Shown: piece by piece, positions 18,018 to 26,282 of the stretch
How the letters are laid out: each line of letters begins with the position of its first letter
Position numbering within the stretch: position 1 is the first letter of the stretch
Assembly (NCBI RefSeq): GCF_001940565.1
Contig: NZ_LTDM01000022.1
Coordinates: forward strand, 1 to 64,000
DNA from: Tissierella creatinophila DSM 6911
GTDB lineage: Bacteria > Bacillota > Clostridia > Tissierellales > Tissierellaceae
Direction: 5' to 3'
DNA: 64,000 nucleotides
Made by a program: the position numbers and the translations under genes
The notes under the pieces: generated by a model
Told to the model about the DNA's origin: nothing
What the model saw: the letters and a program-made list of their open reading frames with translations, nothing else
Databases searched by the model: none

Positions 18018-19205
18018 CTAATAGTTCCCTAAAATCTCGTCAAACAGTTCTCTATAATCTCTGTGTAGAGATGCTTTTACTAGTTTATACCACGTTTCTT
18101 CTTTAATATTTGCTCCTTCTACACACCAAATCTTATAATGGTTTTTCTTGTCAGTGTAATGATCGATTAGTATTTCAGTATTGCTTGTATCAACATATTT
18201 TTCTAAATATACTTCTAAAGCATATTGATTCTGAGTAAAATCAATGTGTCTAAAATACTTAATTTTAGGATAATACTGTCCATGAATAAATGTGGTAGTA
18301 ATCTTTTTACTATATGATTCTTCTATATAAGGTAATTCTTCTATTTCTACATGCCAAAATTCTTCATTTAATTCTGTATCAAAGTCTTTTTTTACAACCA
18401 TTAACAATTTATCCAGACTCTTAATATCTTGATGGACAATTATATTCTTAATATCATTTAGAATAGTTTTACTGAATTTAAATTGAATGCCTCTAAACCT
18501 ATCAAAGCCTATAGTCTCTAACGAAATTGCATCTGCACTAGGTGACGCAAGCCTGTCATCCAGTCGTAAATAAATATCCGGATTTAATATTTCTTCCTCT
18601 ATTATTCTAAAGATAGCTGGTTTCTTATCATATAATTGAATCTTCTCTTTATTTATACAACGATTATATAGATAATATTTATTATCATAAACATAGCCAC
18701 TAGATAGAAATTCTACAGTATCTACATTTGTTAAATTATAGTCTGTAGTACTGTATTTAAATACCTCTGATTTGCATATTTCATTAAAGTTTAAACTCCT
18801 AAGCGGATTATTATCAATTGCATAGCATACTAAACTACAAATCAACTTTTCTTCTTCTACATCAACATATTCTGATACATCTTCACCATCCATAAGCTTA
18901 CCTATTATTTCCATTTCACTTAAATTAGTCTGAGGTTTTACCGTATTTATATTACTTGCTACCCAAAGATAACATGGATCTTCAGAATATAATTTAAGTA
19001 TATCTCCTAGTTCAACTTCATTATTCTTGATGAGTTGTCTTGATTTCTCACAAATAACCCTTAAAAAGTAAGGTATAGATTTCCATTCAAGCTTAAATAT
19101 ATTCCACATTGGCTTCGCTAAATTATAAGCATAATATCTTACACTTTCAAATTCCTCTAGATACATTATTTCTAATAGTAAATCTTCAACTCTTTGTCTA
19201 TCCAT
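18018..19205 (-). CDS. Unknown cargo protein between terminase and portal
   Basis: About 395 residues, soluble, with no recognised domain. The first 150 residues are helical (VEDLLLEIMYLEEFESVRYYAYN). The C-terminal half is mixed alpha/beta and rich in aromatic residues (TTFIHGQYYPKIKYFRH, NHYKIWCVEGANIKEETWYKL). ATG 19205 is the likely start; a GTG at 19220 overlaps the ribosome-binding site. It is unrelated to the neighbouring late genes and sits at a duplicated cargo site, so an accessory or defence role is possible. No function is assigned. Confidence 0.65.
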   Translation of the reverse strand: MDRQRVEDLLLEIMYLEEFESVRYYAYNLAKPMWNIFKLEWKSIPYFLRVICEKSRQLIKNNEVELGDILKLYSEDPCYLWVASNINTVKPQTNLSEMEIIGKLMDGEDVSEYVDVEEEKLICSLVCYAIDNNPLRSLNFNEICKSEVFKYSTTDYNLTNVDTVEFLSSGYVYDNKYYLYNRCINKEKIQLYDKKPAIFRIIEEEILNPDIYLRLDDRLASPSADAISLETIGFDRFRGIQFKFSKTILNDIKNIIVHQDIKSLDKLLMVVKKDFDTELNEEFWHVEIEELPYIEESYSKKITTTFIHGQYYPKIKYFRHIDFTQNQYALEVYLEKYVDTSNTEILIDHYTDKKNHYKIWCVEGANIKEETWYKLVKASLHRDYRELFDEILGNY

Positions 19206-19274
19206 ATAGCCATTCACCACCTCTTATGATAAACTATTATATCATAGGTAATTATCTTATTGTATATTTAGGCA

Positions 19275-20861
19275 TTATAAGACCAATATCCCTCTATCAT
19301 CATATACACTACCAGTATTTCCTTGATTTCTAATTGCTCTATCAAGGGCCATTATAGTAGCTACCGCACCATCAATCTTCTCAGTGCTTTTTTCTTTATC
19401 TGGTTTTATGTTTCCTGCTGGGTCTGTTTTTATGAATATATTATCCATCATCCATCTTAATACAGGGTTTCCTCCATGAGATAGTTTCTTCTCTAAAGTA
19501 AGTTTCATTAGTTCTTTAGTTGGTGGACTCATATCTTTATATCCTTGTCCAAAGGGAACTACCGTAAAGCCCATTCCATCTAAGTTTTGAGTCATTTGAA
19601 CTGCTCCCCACCTATCAAAAGCTATCTCTCTTATATTATATTTAGTTCCAAGCTCTTCTATAAATGTTTCAATAAATCCATAGTGTACTACATTTCCTTT
19701 AGTAGTTTTAATATATCCTTTCTTTCCCCAGATATCATAAGGCACATGGTCTCTTCTTACTCTTAAGCTCATATTTTCTTCTGGTATCCAAAAATAGGGT
19801 AGTATTATATAATTTTCATCTTCACTTCTTGGTGGAAACACAAGTACAAAGGCTGTTATATCTATAGAGCTTGAAAGATCGAGTCCTCCATAACAAACTC
19901 TTCCTTCAAGCTCATCTGGTTTAACTTCCAAATTACATAAATCCCACTTCTCCATAGGCATCCATCTAATAGATTGCTTTACCCATTGATTAAGCCTAAG
20001 TTGACGAAAGAGATTCTCCTCTGCTGGGTTTTGTTTAGCACTTTCACAGGCTATGGCCATCTTCTCTTCTTGAACTGTTACTCCAAGGGATGGATTAGCT
20101 TTTCTCCAAACTTTAGGATTTGTCCAGTCATCATCCTCATCTGCAGCAAATATAGTTGGAAAGAAAGACTGATCTATTTTTCTTTTAGTTAGAATATCCT
20201 CTGCTTTTTGATGGAGTTCAAATCCTATACTGTGTCTATTATTTCCAGCTGTAGTTATAAGAAAGTTTAAAGGTTGCCTTCTTGCATCTGCTGCACCATG
20301 GGTCATAACATTGAACATCTCCCTATTGGCGACATGTGTCTCATCAAAGAGTACTGCATGAGGGTTTATTCCATGTTTTGTAAAGGCTTCAGATGATAGT
20401 ACTTGATAAAAGGAATTCATAGCAGGATAGACTATTCTCTTTTGTGAAGCTACAATTTTAAGTCTCTTTTGAAGGGCAGGTGAAAGTCCAATCATATCCA
20501 CTGCTACTTGATAGATTAAAGAGGCCTGCGCCCTATCTGCTGCACAGCTATATACTTCAGCACCCCATTCACCATCTGCTGTTAACATATATAGGGCAAG
20601 GGCTGCTCCTAGCTCAGTTTTCCCTTGTTTTTTGGGTATTTCAACATATCCAGTAGTAAATTGTCTGTATCCATCTTCTTTTACAACTCCAAATAGATTA
20701 TAGATTATCCTCTTTTGCCAAGGTAATAATATGAAGGGTTTATTATGCCACTCACCTTTTGTGTGTTTTAAGTTTTCTATAAAATTAACTACATATTCTG
20801 CTCTTTCTTCATCGAAGCTAGATGTAGGGAGCATAAATTCTGTAGGAATAAAAGTATCCAT
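19275..20861 (-). CDS. terL: Terminase large subunit
   Basis: A 528-residue packaging ATPase/nuclease. The Walker A-like loop is EIPKKQGKTELGAALAL, Walker B VLFDETHV, and the nuclease domain begins near GGLDLSSSIDITAFV, with later acidic residues in EIAFDRWGA and TEKIDGAVATIMALDRA. It follows the small terminase by 7 bases. Its last about 34 codons are duplicated at 17760-17866. Confidence 0.95.
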   Translation of the reverse strand: MDTFIPTEFMLPTSSFDEERAEYVVNFIENLKHTKGEWHNKPFILLPWQKRIIYNLFGVVKEDGYRQFTTGYVEIPKKQGKTELGAALALYMLTADGEWGAEVYSCAADRAQASLIYQVAVDMIGLSPALQKRLKIVASQKRIVYPAMNSFYQVLSSEAFTKHGINPHAVLFDETHVANREMFNVMTHGAADARRQPLNFLITTAGNNRHSIGFELHQKAEDILTKRKIDQSFFPTIFAADEDDDWTNPKVWRKANPSLGVTVQEEKMAIACESAKQNPAEENLFRQLRLNQWVKQSIRWMPMEKWDLCNLEVKPDELEGRVCYGGLDLSSSIDITAFVLVFPPRSEDENYIILPYFWIPEENMSLRVRRDHVPYDIWGKKGYIKTTKGNVVHYGFIETFIEELGTKYNIREIAFDRWGAVQMTQNLDGMGFTVVPFGQGYKDMSPPTKELMKLTLEKKLSHGGNPVLRWMMDNIFIKTDPAGNIKPDKEKSTEKIDGAVATIMALDRAIRNQGNTGSVYDDRGILVL

Positions 20862-20868
20862 AAAAGTA

Positions 20869-21345
20869 TCACTTCCCTGCTCTTCTTAACATTTTCTCCA
20901 TTGGATCATCAGACTCTACTTCTTTTGTATTTATCTGGATTCTAGTTCTAGCAGCAGGAGTAAGTCCAAACTCAGAAGAGAAGTCTTTCATCACTTTTAG
21001 ATAGGTTTGAGCTATTGAAACTTGAGGTACCTGCTGAATATATCCAGATGGTGTTTTAAATATAGTTCCATGTTTGGTTAAAAACTCCTCAGCTTCCTTC
21101 CATCTAGCATAGGCCTGGCAATACCCAGCAAAAGAAGCCTTATCAATCTCAGTTAATATTCCAATTGATTCTAGGGTTTTCGCCATTCTCTTCCATTCTT
21201 TTTTAGCTTCAGGCTCCAGCCATGACGGGCAACTTGGAGCTTGTTTTTTAGGTTTAGGTTCAAGTTCATTTAAGGGTCTTTTACCTGGATTTCCTTCAAG
21301 TAGTTTTAGGGCAGTTGGTTTTGGTTTTCTTCCTCTTGTCGCCAT
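20869..21345 (-). CDS. terS: Terminase small subunit (P27 family)
   Basis: A 158-residue protein opening MATRGRKPKPTALKLLEGNPGKR, the typical start of P27-family small terminases that recognise the phage packaging site. It is helical afterwards (CQAYARWKEAEEFL). GGAGGTGAAAGC precedes the ATG. Confidence 0.94.
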   Translation of the reverse strand: MATRGRKPKPTALKLLEGNPGKRPLNELEPKPKKQAPSCPSWLEPEAKKEWKRMAKTLESIGILTEIDKASFAGYCQAYARWKEAEEFLTKHGTIFKTPSGYIQQVPQVSIAQTYLKVMKDFSSEFGLTPAARTRIQINTKEVESDDPMEKMLRRAGK

Positions 21346-21369
21346 GCTTTCACCTCCAAATCTATAATC

Positions 21370-21397
21370 AAAAAGAAGCCCTAGTTTTAAGGCTCCT
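21370..21397 (-). terminator. Putative terminator upstream of terS
   Basis: The minus strand reads AGCCTTAAAACTAGGGCT followed by TCTTTTT, a short hairpin with a T run between the small 74-residue gene and terS. Confidence 0.5.
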
Positions 21398-21413
21398 TTG
21401 TGTTTTCGTAAGT

Positions 21414-21638
21414 TTATCCTATTCTTAATTTTAAGCTTTCTACTGTAGATGTTATTTCTTCCATCCAGTCTGTTTCTGTTAAGCTTCCACTTGAGTTCCA
21501 GAAAGCTTCAAGTTCTTCTATCATGTCTACTATTTTTTCTATATCTTCTTTTCCATCTTCAAAGCCTAAAACACATATCTTTTCAATAGCTGTAGTTATA
21601 AGGCCTTCCATCATCATTTTAAATTGTAGTCTGTTCAT
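21414..21638 (-). CDS. Small phage protein, unknown
   Basis: A 74-residue acidic, helical protein (MNRLQFKMMMEGLITTAIEK...). It overlaps the upstream gene by ATGA, so translation is coupled. No family recognised; it sits in the small-gene cluster before terminase. Confidence 0.6.
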   Translation of the reverse strand: MNRLQFKMMMEGLITTAIEKICVLGFEDGKEDIEKIVDMIEELEAFWNSSGSLTETDWMEEITSTVESLKLRIG

Positions 21639-21811
21639 CTTTTTTCACCTTCAGCTTTTCCTAGTTCAAAGGCTAGTCTTAAAGCTTCTTTTACTCCCCA
21701 TACTGAAACGTCATGAAAGTCTAGTCCATCTGACATTCTAGTTTCTAGTGTTTCAATAAAAAGTTGTTCCTTTGCTATTTCCTCTAGTTTTCTTTCAGTT
21801 TTCTTATTCAT
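21635..21811 (-). CDS. Small phage protein, unknown, with hairpin leader
   Basis: About 58 residues (MNKKTERKLEEIAKEQLF..., later WGVKEALRLAFELGKAEG). The ATG at 21811 is preceded by AGGAGGAG. That site is the 3' arm of the leader hairpin at 21820-21859, shared with three other genes in this cluster. Function unknown. Confidence 0.6.
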   Translation of the reverse strand: MNKKTERKLEEIAKEQLFIETLETRMSDGLDFHDVSVWGVKEALRLAFELGKAEGEKR

Positions 21812-21819
21812 TTTTATCT

Positions 21820-21859
21820 CCTCCTGTAGTTTCGTTACATACATATATCACTCAGAAGG
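21820..21859 (-). promoter_or_regulatory. Leader hairpin covering the ribosome-binding site (copy a)
   Basis: On the transcript, CCUUCUG pairs with CAGGAGG (one G-U pair) and AGU with ACU, enclosing a loop with GATATATGTATGTAAC. The SD is inside the stem. The same element with compensating changes precedes three other genes. Confidence 0.62.
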
Positions 21860-21896
21860 GCTTATATAGCAAGTACTTTCTTCAAGATATCTACAT

Positions 21897-22103
21897 CTAT
21901 TTTCCTATTCCTTTAAAATTGTAATTTCCCTTTTTAACTTCTCTTGCTTCAGCATCTCTTGCTTCTTTATACTTTGGATCTTCGGTTTCTTTGTCTTTAC
22001 AGTCCATACAGATACAGTCCTCATTAAACATTGACATTATTCTGCCTAGCTTAAGATCACTGCCACATCTATCGCAATACTTCTGCTTAAAGAACTTATC
22101 CAA
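21897..22103 (-). CDS. Small zinc-ribbon phage protein
   Basis: About 68 residues starting LDKFFKQKYCDRCGSDL, with a second pair CICMDCKD, giving four cysteines for one zinc ribbon, and a basic C terminus (EVKKGNYNFKGIGK). I use a TTG start at 22103 because AAAGGAGGGG lies just upstream; this removes the overlap with the neighbouring cyclotransferase gene that an ATG at 22256 would create. Confidence 0.68.
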   Translation of the reverse strand: MDKFFKQKYCDRCGSDLKLGRIMSMFNEDCICMDCKDKETEDPKYKEARDAEAREVKKGNYNFKGIGK

Positions 22104-22185
22104 TTTGAACCCCTCCTTTGGAATTTTCAATAGGGTTGTTGTCCCAAGGCCTCTATTTGAAGCCCTTACAAGCCAAGCTGTGGCC

Positions 22186-22644
22186 TTACTTTCCCTTGAT
22201 TTTGCTCTCTTCCAGGGCCTTATCAATATATTCCTGGTCAAAGCCAAAACTTTCATATCCTACTCTTACTCCTTGGAGGTAATTCTTGCTGGGTAAGTTT
22301 AAATGAATTCTATCTTTTATTTTATCGGTCATTATATAGACCATAGCTTCTACAACTTTTCCCCTCTCTAATTCCACTGGAATATTTTCTTTATAGTAAA
22401 AGTTTGGATAGCCTTCATACCTATCAAGGGATAATTCATCTGCTTTTTCTATGCTCCAAACTACTACTGGTACTTCGCTTCCTACTTTAGGCTCTATGGT
22501 TAAATACGCATTATTTGGTGAGCCTTTAAATAGGAGATGGTAACCTTTTAAAGATCCCTTACCATAGACTTTTGCACCTGGACATCTAAATTCCATCTGC
22601 TCTAGGTTTAGGTTGGAACCATAAGCTATATACAGTTTTTTCAC
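22186..22644 (-). CDS. Gamma-glutamylcyclotransferase (AIG2/GGCT-like)
   Basis: About 152 residues. The hallmark YGSNLN is at the start (VKKLYIAYGSNLN), followed by RCPGAKVYGKGSLKGYHL and the acidic-loop region LDRYEGYPNFY. The family cleaves gamma-glutamyl amine links releasing 5-oxoproline. I chose GTG 22644 with AGAGGTGA upstream. It is next to an amidoligase, the combination predicted in phages to add and remove gamma-glutamyl-type linkages. Confidence 0.82.
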   Translation of the reverse strand: MKKLYIAYGSNLNLEQMEFRCPGAKVYGKGSLKGYHLLFKGSPNNAYLTIEPKVGSEVPVVVWSIEKADELSLDRYEGYPNFYYKENIPVELERGKVVEAMVYIMTDKIKDRIHLNLPSKNYLQGVRVGYESFGFDQEYIDKALEESKIKGK

Positions 22645-22765
22645 ATCTATCACCTCTTTCATCTTCCTTACTGGCCCCACATTTTCGCCTGTGTCGGCTT
22701 TAAATACACACTTGGTATAAATCTACCACCCTAGTAAACTAGGAGGGGTTGCCCCCTCACTGCGC

Positions 22766-23659
22766 TTAGGCTTGTTCTTTGAATCTCCAAGCTCCGCTTC
22801 CTTCTAGGTGTTTGCAAAGATGCTCTCTTGGGTTCTTGTAGTCTTTTCCTATAAAGCCTATTCTGTTAAGCCAGGTTCTCATTGCGAACTTTGGGTTTTC
22901 CAGTTGAGGCTTTTTGCTGCTGGCGAACTTCTGGGTTAAGGCTTGGTTGTTCATGGCTAGGGATAAAAGTATAAAGCTTCTTATCTTTCCAGCGTGGAGG
23001 GTTCCATTAAAGCCTCTAAGTTCTACTGTTCCTACTCCGTTGAAAAAGCTGTGTAGGTTTAGGAAATGGTAGCGGCTGTTGTGGTAGTGTCTACTTCTTC
23101 CTTCGTAGTAGCCTTGATACCAAATGTCCTCTATCTCTTTAAAGCTTGTAGGCTTTTTCTTGTTCATGTTTTCCACTAGGCTTTGGTCCATCTTCTTGCA
23201 ATATTTTACTCTTTCACTTTTTATCTCTAGGCTGGTGTAAAGTAAATCGTTTCTTGAGTAGATTATGTTTACAAAGTTTCTAAGACTTCTTGAGGTGTGG
23301 TCTTTTCCGTTTAAGTGAATGTGTATTCCGCAGCTGCTGTTTACAAAAGCTCCAGCCCCTCTTAGCTTTCTCACCATTTCTTGTAAGCTGTCTATGTCTT
23401 TTTCATATTTTAGGATTGGGCTTACTAGCTCTACGCTGTATTCTCTTCCAGCTGGAACTTTCTGTCCGTTTGTTTTTCTTTGATTTCTTAAGCTTCCGTC
23501 ATAAACTATCTGCCAGCTTCTTCCTTCAGCATCTGCTACTTTAAAGCTGCTGCCTTCTTTTATTATTAGTCCTTGTAAATGGTCCCTTATTACTCTTGCA
23601 GCTTTCTCCCTTGTGATTCCTGTAAACTCGATTTCAATTCCAAAGTTTCTTGTAAGCAT
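22766..23659 (-). CDS. Amidoligase-family enzyme (glutamine-synthetase-like fold)
   Basis: About 297 residues. FGIEIEFTG at the start and CGIHIHLNGKDHTSRSLRN in the middle are the metal/ATP-binding strands of the amidoligase family, with VELRGFNGTLHAGKIRSF as a third motif. The C terminus (FRTWLNRIGFIGKDY-like) recurs in the paralog at 23944-24654. ATG 23659 follows AAGGAGG, itself part of a long leader hairpin. Established work predicts such enzymes make amide bonds on peptides or proteins; the substrate here is unknown. A GAGGGG-GCAA-CCCCTC hairpin lies at its 3' end (22743-22758). Confidence 0.83.
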   Translation of the reverse strand: MLTRNFGIEIEFTGITREKAARVIRDHLQGLIIKEGSSFKVADAEGRSWQIVYDGSLRNQRKTNGQKVPAGREYSVELVSPILKYEKDIDSLQEMVRKLRGAGAFVNSSCGIHIHLNGKDHTSRSLRNFVNIIYSRNDLLYTSLEIKSERVKYCKKMDQSLVENMNKKKPTSFKEIEDIWYQGYYEGRSRHYHNSRYHFLNLHSFFNGVGTVELRGFNGTLHAGKIRSFILLSLAMNNQALTQKFASSKKPQLENPKFAMRTWLNRIGFIGKDYKNPREHLCKHLEGSGAWRFKEQA

Positions 23660-23662
23660 TGT

Positions 23663-23720
23663 ATTTACCTCCTTCTGGTGTGTTTCCTTGTGTACATATA
23701 TCACTCAGGACGAGGTAAAT
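23663..23720 (-). promoter_or_regulatory. Leader hairpin covering the ribosome-binding site (copy b)
   Basis: On the transcript the left arm ATTTACCTCGTCCTG can pair with CAGAAGGAGGTAAAT over 15 positions with two mismatches. It buries the whole SD of the amidoligase gene. The loop keeps GATATATGTA, as in copies a and d. Confidence 0.65.
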
Positions 23721-23754
23721 AGCAAGTACTATCTTTTAAATAGATACATATTCT

Positions 23755-23943
23755 TTATTCTACTTCTACATATTCACTTATTATGGCTAGTGCTTCCAGG
23801 TAACTTTGGGATTTATATATTCTCTCTAGCATTTCATCTGCTTGATCTTTAAGTCCTTCTTCCTTAAGGCACCTTGCTGCTATAACCATAAGATTAAATA
23901 TATTTCCGTTTTCTCCTATAAGTTTGCATCTTGGCTTTTCCAT
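23755..23943 (-). CDS. Small phage protein, unknown
   Basis: A 62-residue helical protein (MEKPRCKLIGENGNIFNLMVIAARCLKEEGLKDQADEM...). It starts with GGGAGG upstream, directly after the amidoligase paralog. It resembles small proteins commonly found beside phage amidoligase genes, but I cannot name a function. Confidence 0.6.
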   Translation of the reverse strand: MEKPRCKLIGENGNIFNLMVIAARCLKEEGLKDQADEMLERIYKSQSYLEALAIISEYVEVE

Positions 23944-24654
23944 TTAAGCTTCCTCCCTTTTAGGATGTCTAAATGAAGGGTTTCCACTTAAGTTTTCAAG
24001 AAGTTCTTTTCTTATTTCTCCATAATCTTTACCTATCATTCCAAGGCTATTAAGCCAGGTTCTAAAGGTATATTTTTCATTGTCTGTTTCTGTTTGCTTT
24101 ACTTGTGAGAACTTTTGTGTCTTAGCCTTTTTATTTATTAAGGCAAAGAGCCAGATGGCAGCTTCTCCCTTAGCATGTTTAAAGGTAAAGGTCTTATTTT
24201 CAAAGTCAAAGTCTACTCCAGGGTGGCCGTTATAGCCTATTTTATTTAGTGCCTTTTCAAAGCTGTCTATGCTTTTTACTCTTTCTTCTTTTAAAGCTTC
24301 AATAAAGTCAGTTTCCACTAGATCTTCTTCTATTCCTAGAACCTTTTTAATTAAAGGCTGCTTGCTGTAGATTAGGTTTAAGATATTTCTCAATGTGTTT
24401 CCTTGATGCCCATCCATTGGTATTTCAAGTTCCACTCCTAATTCTGCTTGAGCTTCTACTTCTTCAGGTCTAGGTTCTAATATTTCTTCAAGTTGTCTTT
24501 CTTCTCCACTTTTCAAGATTATTCTCCCCTCCCTGTCTATGGTATAGGTTTCTCCATCTGTTTGAATTTCATAGGCAAAGCTTAGTGCTCCTAAATACTT
24601 TGATTTAATTCCAAAGTGCCTCTCTAGTATTTTAACTTTTTCTTTTCTATCCAT
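23944..24654 (-). CDS. Degenerate amidoligase paralog
   Basis: About 236 residues. Its second half aligns with the amidoligase at 22766-23659: LRNILNLIYSKQPL against LRNFVNIIYSRNDL, and KTQKFSQ...FRTWLNSLGMIGKDY against LTQKFAS...MRTWLNRIGFIGKDY. The first half differs and lacks GIEIEF; the GIHIH strand appears as GVELEIPMDGHQG. It may be a regulatory or structural partner that lost catalysis. ATG 24654 is preceded by AGGAGGG inside leader hairpin c. Confidence 0.72.
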   Translation of the reverse strand: MDRKEKVKILERHFGIKSKYLGALSFAYEIQTDGETYTIDREGRIILKSGEERQLEEILEPRPEEVEAQAELGVELEIPMDGHQGNTLRNILNLIYSKQPLIKKVLGIEEDLVETDFIEALKEERVKSIDSFEKALNKIGYNGHPGVDFDFENKTFTFKHAKGEAAIWLFALINKKAKTQKFSQVKQTETDNEKYTFRTWLNSLGMIGKDYGEIRKELLENLSGNPSFRHPKREEA

Positions 24655-24663
24655 TTCCATCCC

Positions 24664-24707
24664 TCCTGTAGTTTTGTTATGTCTATACATCACTTAAAAC
24701 CACAGGA
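24664..24707 (-). promoter_or_regulatory. Leader hairpin covering the ribosome-binding site (copy c)
   Basis: TCCTGTGGTTTT pairs with AAAACTACAGGA over 12 positions with one G-U pair. The SD of the amidoligase paralog is at the end of the 3' arm. This is the most regular of the four copies. Confidence 0.66.
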
Positions 24708-24736
24708 ATTGCAAGTAAAACTTCAAAGGGTAGCTT

Positions 24737-24919
24737 TTATTTTATTATTCTTTCTAACTCTCCTGTTTCAAGAAACTCTTTTATTTCATTTGCTGTGTAA
24801 ATCAAGCATTGATCATCTTCAGCCTCCACTGGTGAAAGGATAATATCACAACCCCACTTACCTACAAATTCATAAATCTTTTTATTATAGCTTGCTTTAA
24901 ACATATCTTTCTTTTTCAC
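24737..24919 (-). CDS. Small phage protein, unknown, with hairpin leader
   Basis: A 60-residue protein with a GTG start (KKKDMFKASYNKKIYEFVGKW...). GGGAGG lies nine bases upstream and is part of leader hairpin d. No domain recognised. It is the first gene after the cytosine methyltransferase in this cluster. Confidence 0.58.
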   Translation of the reverse strand: MKKKDMFKASYNKKIYEFVGKWGCDIILSPVEAEDDQCLIYTANEIKEFLETGELERIIK

Positions 24920-24928
24920 TTTTACTTA

Positions 24929-24968
24929 CCTCCCGTAGTTTTGTTACATACATATATCACTCAGGAGG
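24929..24968 (-). promoter_or_regulatory. Leader hairpin covering the ribosome-binding site (copy d)
   Basis: CCUCCUG pairs with CGGGAGG (one U-G pair) plus AGU with ACU. The loop is nearly identical to copy a. Compared with copy a both arms changed while pairing was kept. Confidence 0.62.
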
Positions 24969-25000
24969 GCCCTTAAGTCAAGGTTTATGTGAGTATTTCT

Positions 25001-26227
25001 TTATTCTTTTCCTAGTGTCATAGCTATTGCATATGCTACATTTACTGTTACTGCATTTCCAGCTTGCTTATATAATTGTGAATCTGAATTAACTTTTCTT
25101 GCCTTTTCGAACATTTCATCTGGGAAACCTTGAAGTCTAAAACATTCTTTAGGTGTTAATCTTCTGATTCTATAATTATCTGAAAGAGTAGCTTGCATAC
25201 ACTTAGTATCCAAAGTCTGTGCCACCTTTTTCCCAACTCTCCCTCTTCTTGTTTTACTATTAGGAAAGGAAACATTAATGCTGTCACCAATTTCTGCTTC
25301 AGCAAACCCTTTTTTTGTAGCTTCTTTAATTGCTACACCATGACGATCTTGACCAGTTAAGGTAAACATTGGTTCATCTAAATCTTTCATTCTTCTACCG
25401 TTCTGCCTTTTCTCTTTACGCTCTGGAGTTATAACTGCTCTAGCTTCTAATACTCCACTATTCATAGCTGTTCTATTTACAATTCCAGCAGTGTATCTTG
25501 AAGTAATACACCTAGAGTTTTCTGTAATTTTAGTTTTAGTAGTTGACTGATCTATAAAATAAAGTCCCGTCTTTCCACCCCACCCTCCACCGTTGCCAGT
25601 TAGTGTGCATGATATTCCTTTAGGATCTAAGACCCTATCTCCTTGTCTCCCATCTATAATTTGCTTAATAGCTGCTGAGTTTTCTCCTCCGATAGGTAAT
25701 ATTTCTCGTCTACCTCTGCTTCTAAGATTTGCGATAATGAACACACGCTCTCGATTTTGAGGGACTCCGAAGTCTTTAGAATTAAGCACTTGCCACATTG
25801 CATCATACCCAGCTTGGTCCAGTTCAGAGAGAACTGTGGTAAAGTCAAATCCTCCATTAATTGATAACAGATTTTTAACGTTTTCAATAAGAAGGTATGT
25901 GGGCTTATCTTTTTCTTCTTTGCCTTTGATAAGGTCAATAATTGAGAAATAGATTCCACTTCTTTCTCCTCTAAGTCCTTTTTGTTTTCCTGCAACTGAG
26001 ATGTCTTGGCATGGGAATCCAAAGGTCCAGATGTCTGCATAGGGAATTTCTTCTGATTTAAGTTTTGTAATGTCATCTCTGTACCACTCTCCTTCTGTAT
26101 CATGCATAGCTTTATATGATTTAACTGCATATTTATCTATTTCACAAAATCCAACACATTTATGCCCTGCTAATTCTAAGCCAAGTCTGAATCCCCCAAT
26201 TCCAGCACATAAATCAATAAACTCCAA
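25001..26227 (-). CDS. DNA (cytosine-5) methyltransferase
   Basis: A 408-residue C5 methyltransferase. Visible motifs: I (DLCAGIGGFRLGLE), IV with the catalytic cysteine (FGFPCQDISVAG), VI (LLIENVKN), VIII (GVPQNRERVFIIA) and X (YKQAGNAVTVNVAYAIA). The target-recognition region lies about 190-330. A TTG start with GAGGAG eight bases upstream is used. With no cognate restriction gene, it probably protects phage DNA. Confidence 0.93.
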   Translation of the reverse strand: MEFIDLCAGIGGFRLGLELAGHKCVGFCEIDKYAVKSYKAMHDTEGEWYRDDITKLKSEEIPYADIWTFGFPCQDISVAGKQKGLRGERSGIYFSIIDLIKGKEEKDKPTYLLIENVKNLLSINGGFDFTTVLSELDQAGYDAMWQVLNSKDFGVPQNRERVFIIANLRSRGRREILPIGGENSAAIKQIIDGRQGDRVLDPKGISCTLTGNGGGWGGKTGLYFIDQSTTKTKITENSRCITSRYTAGIVNRTAMNSGVLEARAVITPERKEKRQNGRRMKDLDEPMFTLTGQDRHGVAIKEATKKGFAEAEIGDSINVSFPNSKTRRGRVGKKVAQTLDTKCMQATLSDNYRIRRLTPKECFRLQGFPDEMFEKARKVNSDSQLYKQAGNAVTVNVAYAIAMTLGKE

Positions 26228-26246
26228 ATTATCATCTCCTCAAAAT

Positions 26247-26282
26247 AAAAAGAGCATATAACCGAGTAATCAGCTACTGCTC
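26247..26282 (-). terminator. Terminator overlapping the end of the ParB-methylase gene
   Basis: On the minus strand GAGCA...TGCTC, with an inner GTAGC/GGTTA pairing, is followed by TTTTT just before the cytosine methyltransferase ribosome-binding site. Confidence 0.62.

Noticed and set aside
25654-26130. Second minus-strand frame inside the cytosine methyltransferase gene
   Set aside because: The overlapping frame encodes all conserved methylase motifs; this one has no recognisable protein features.
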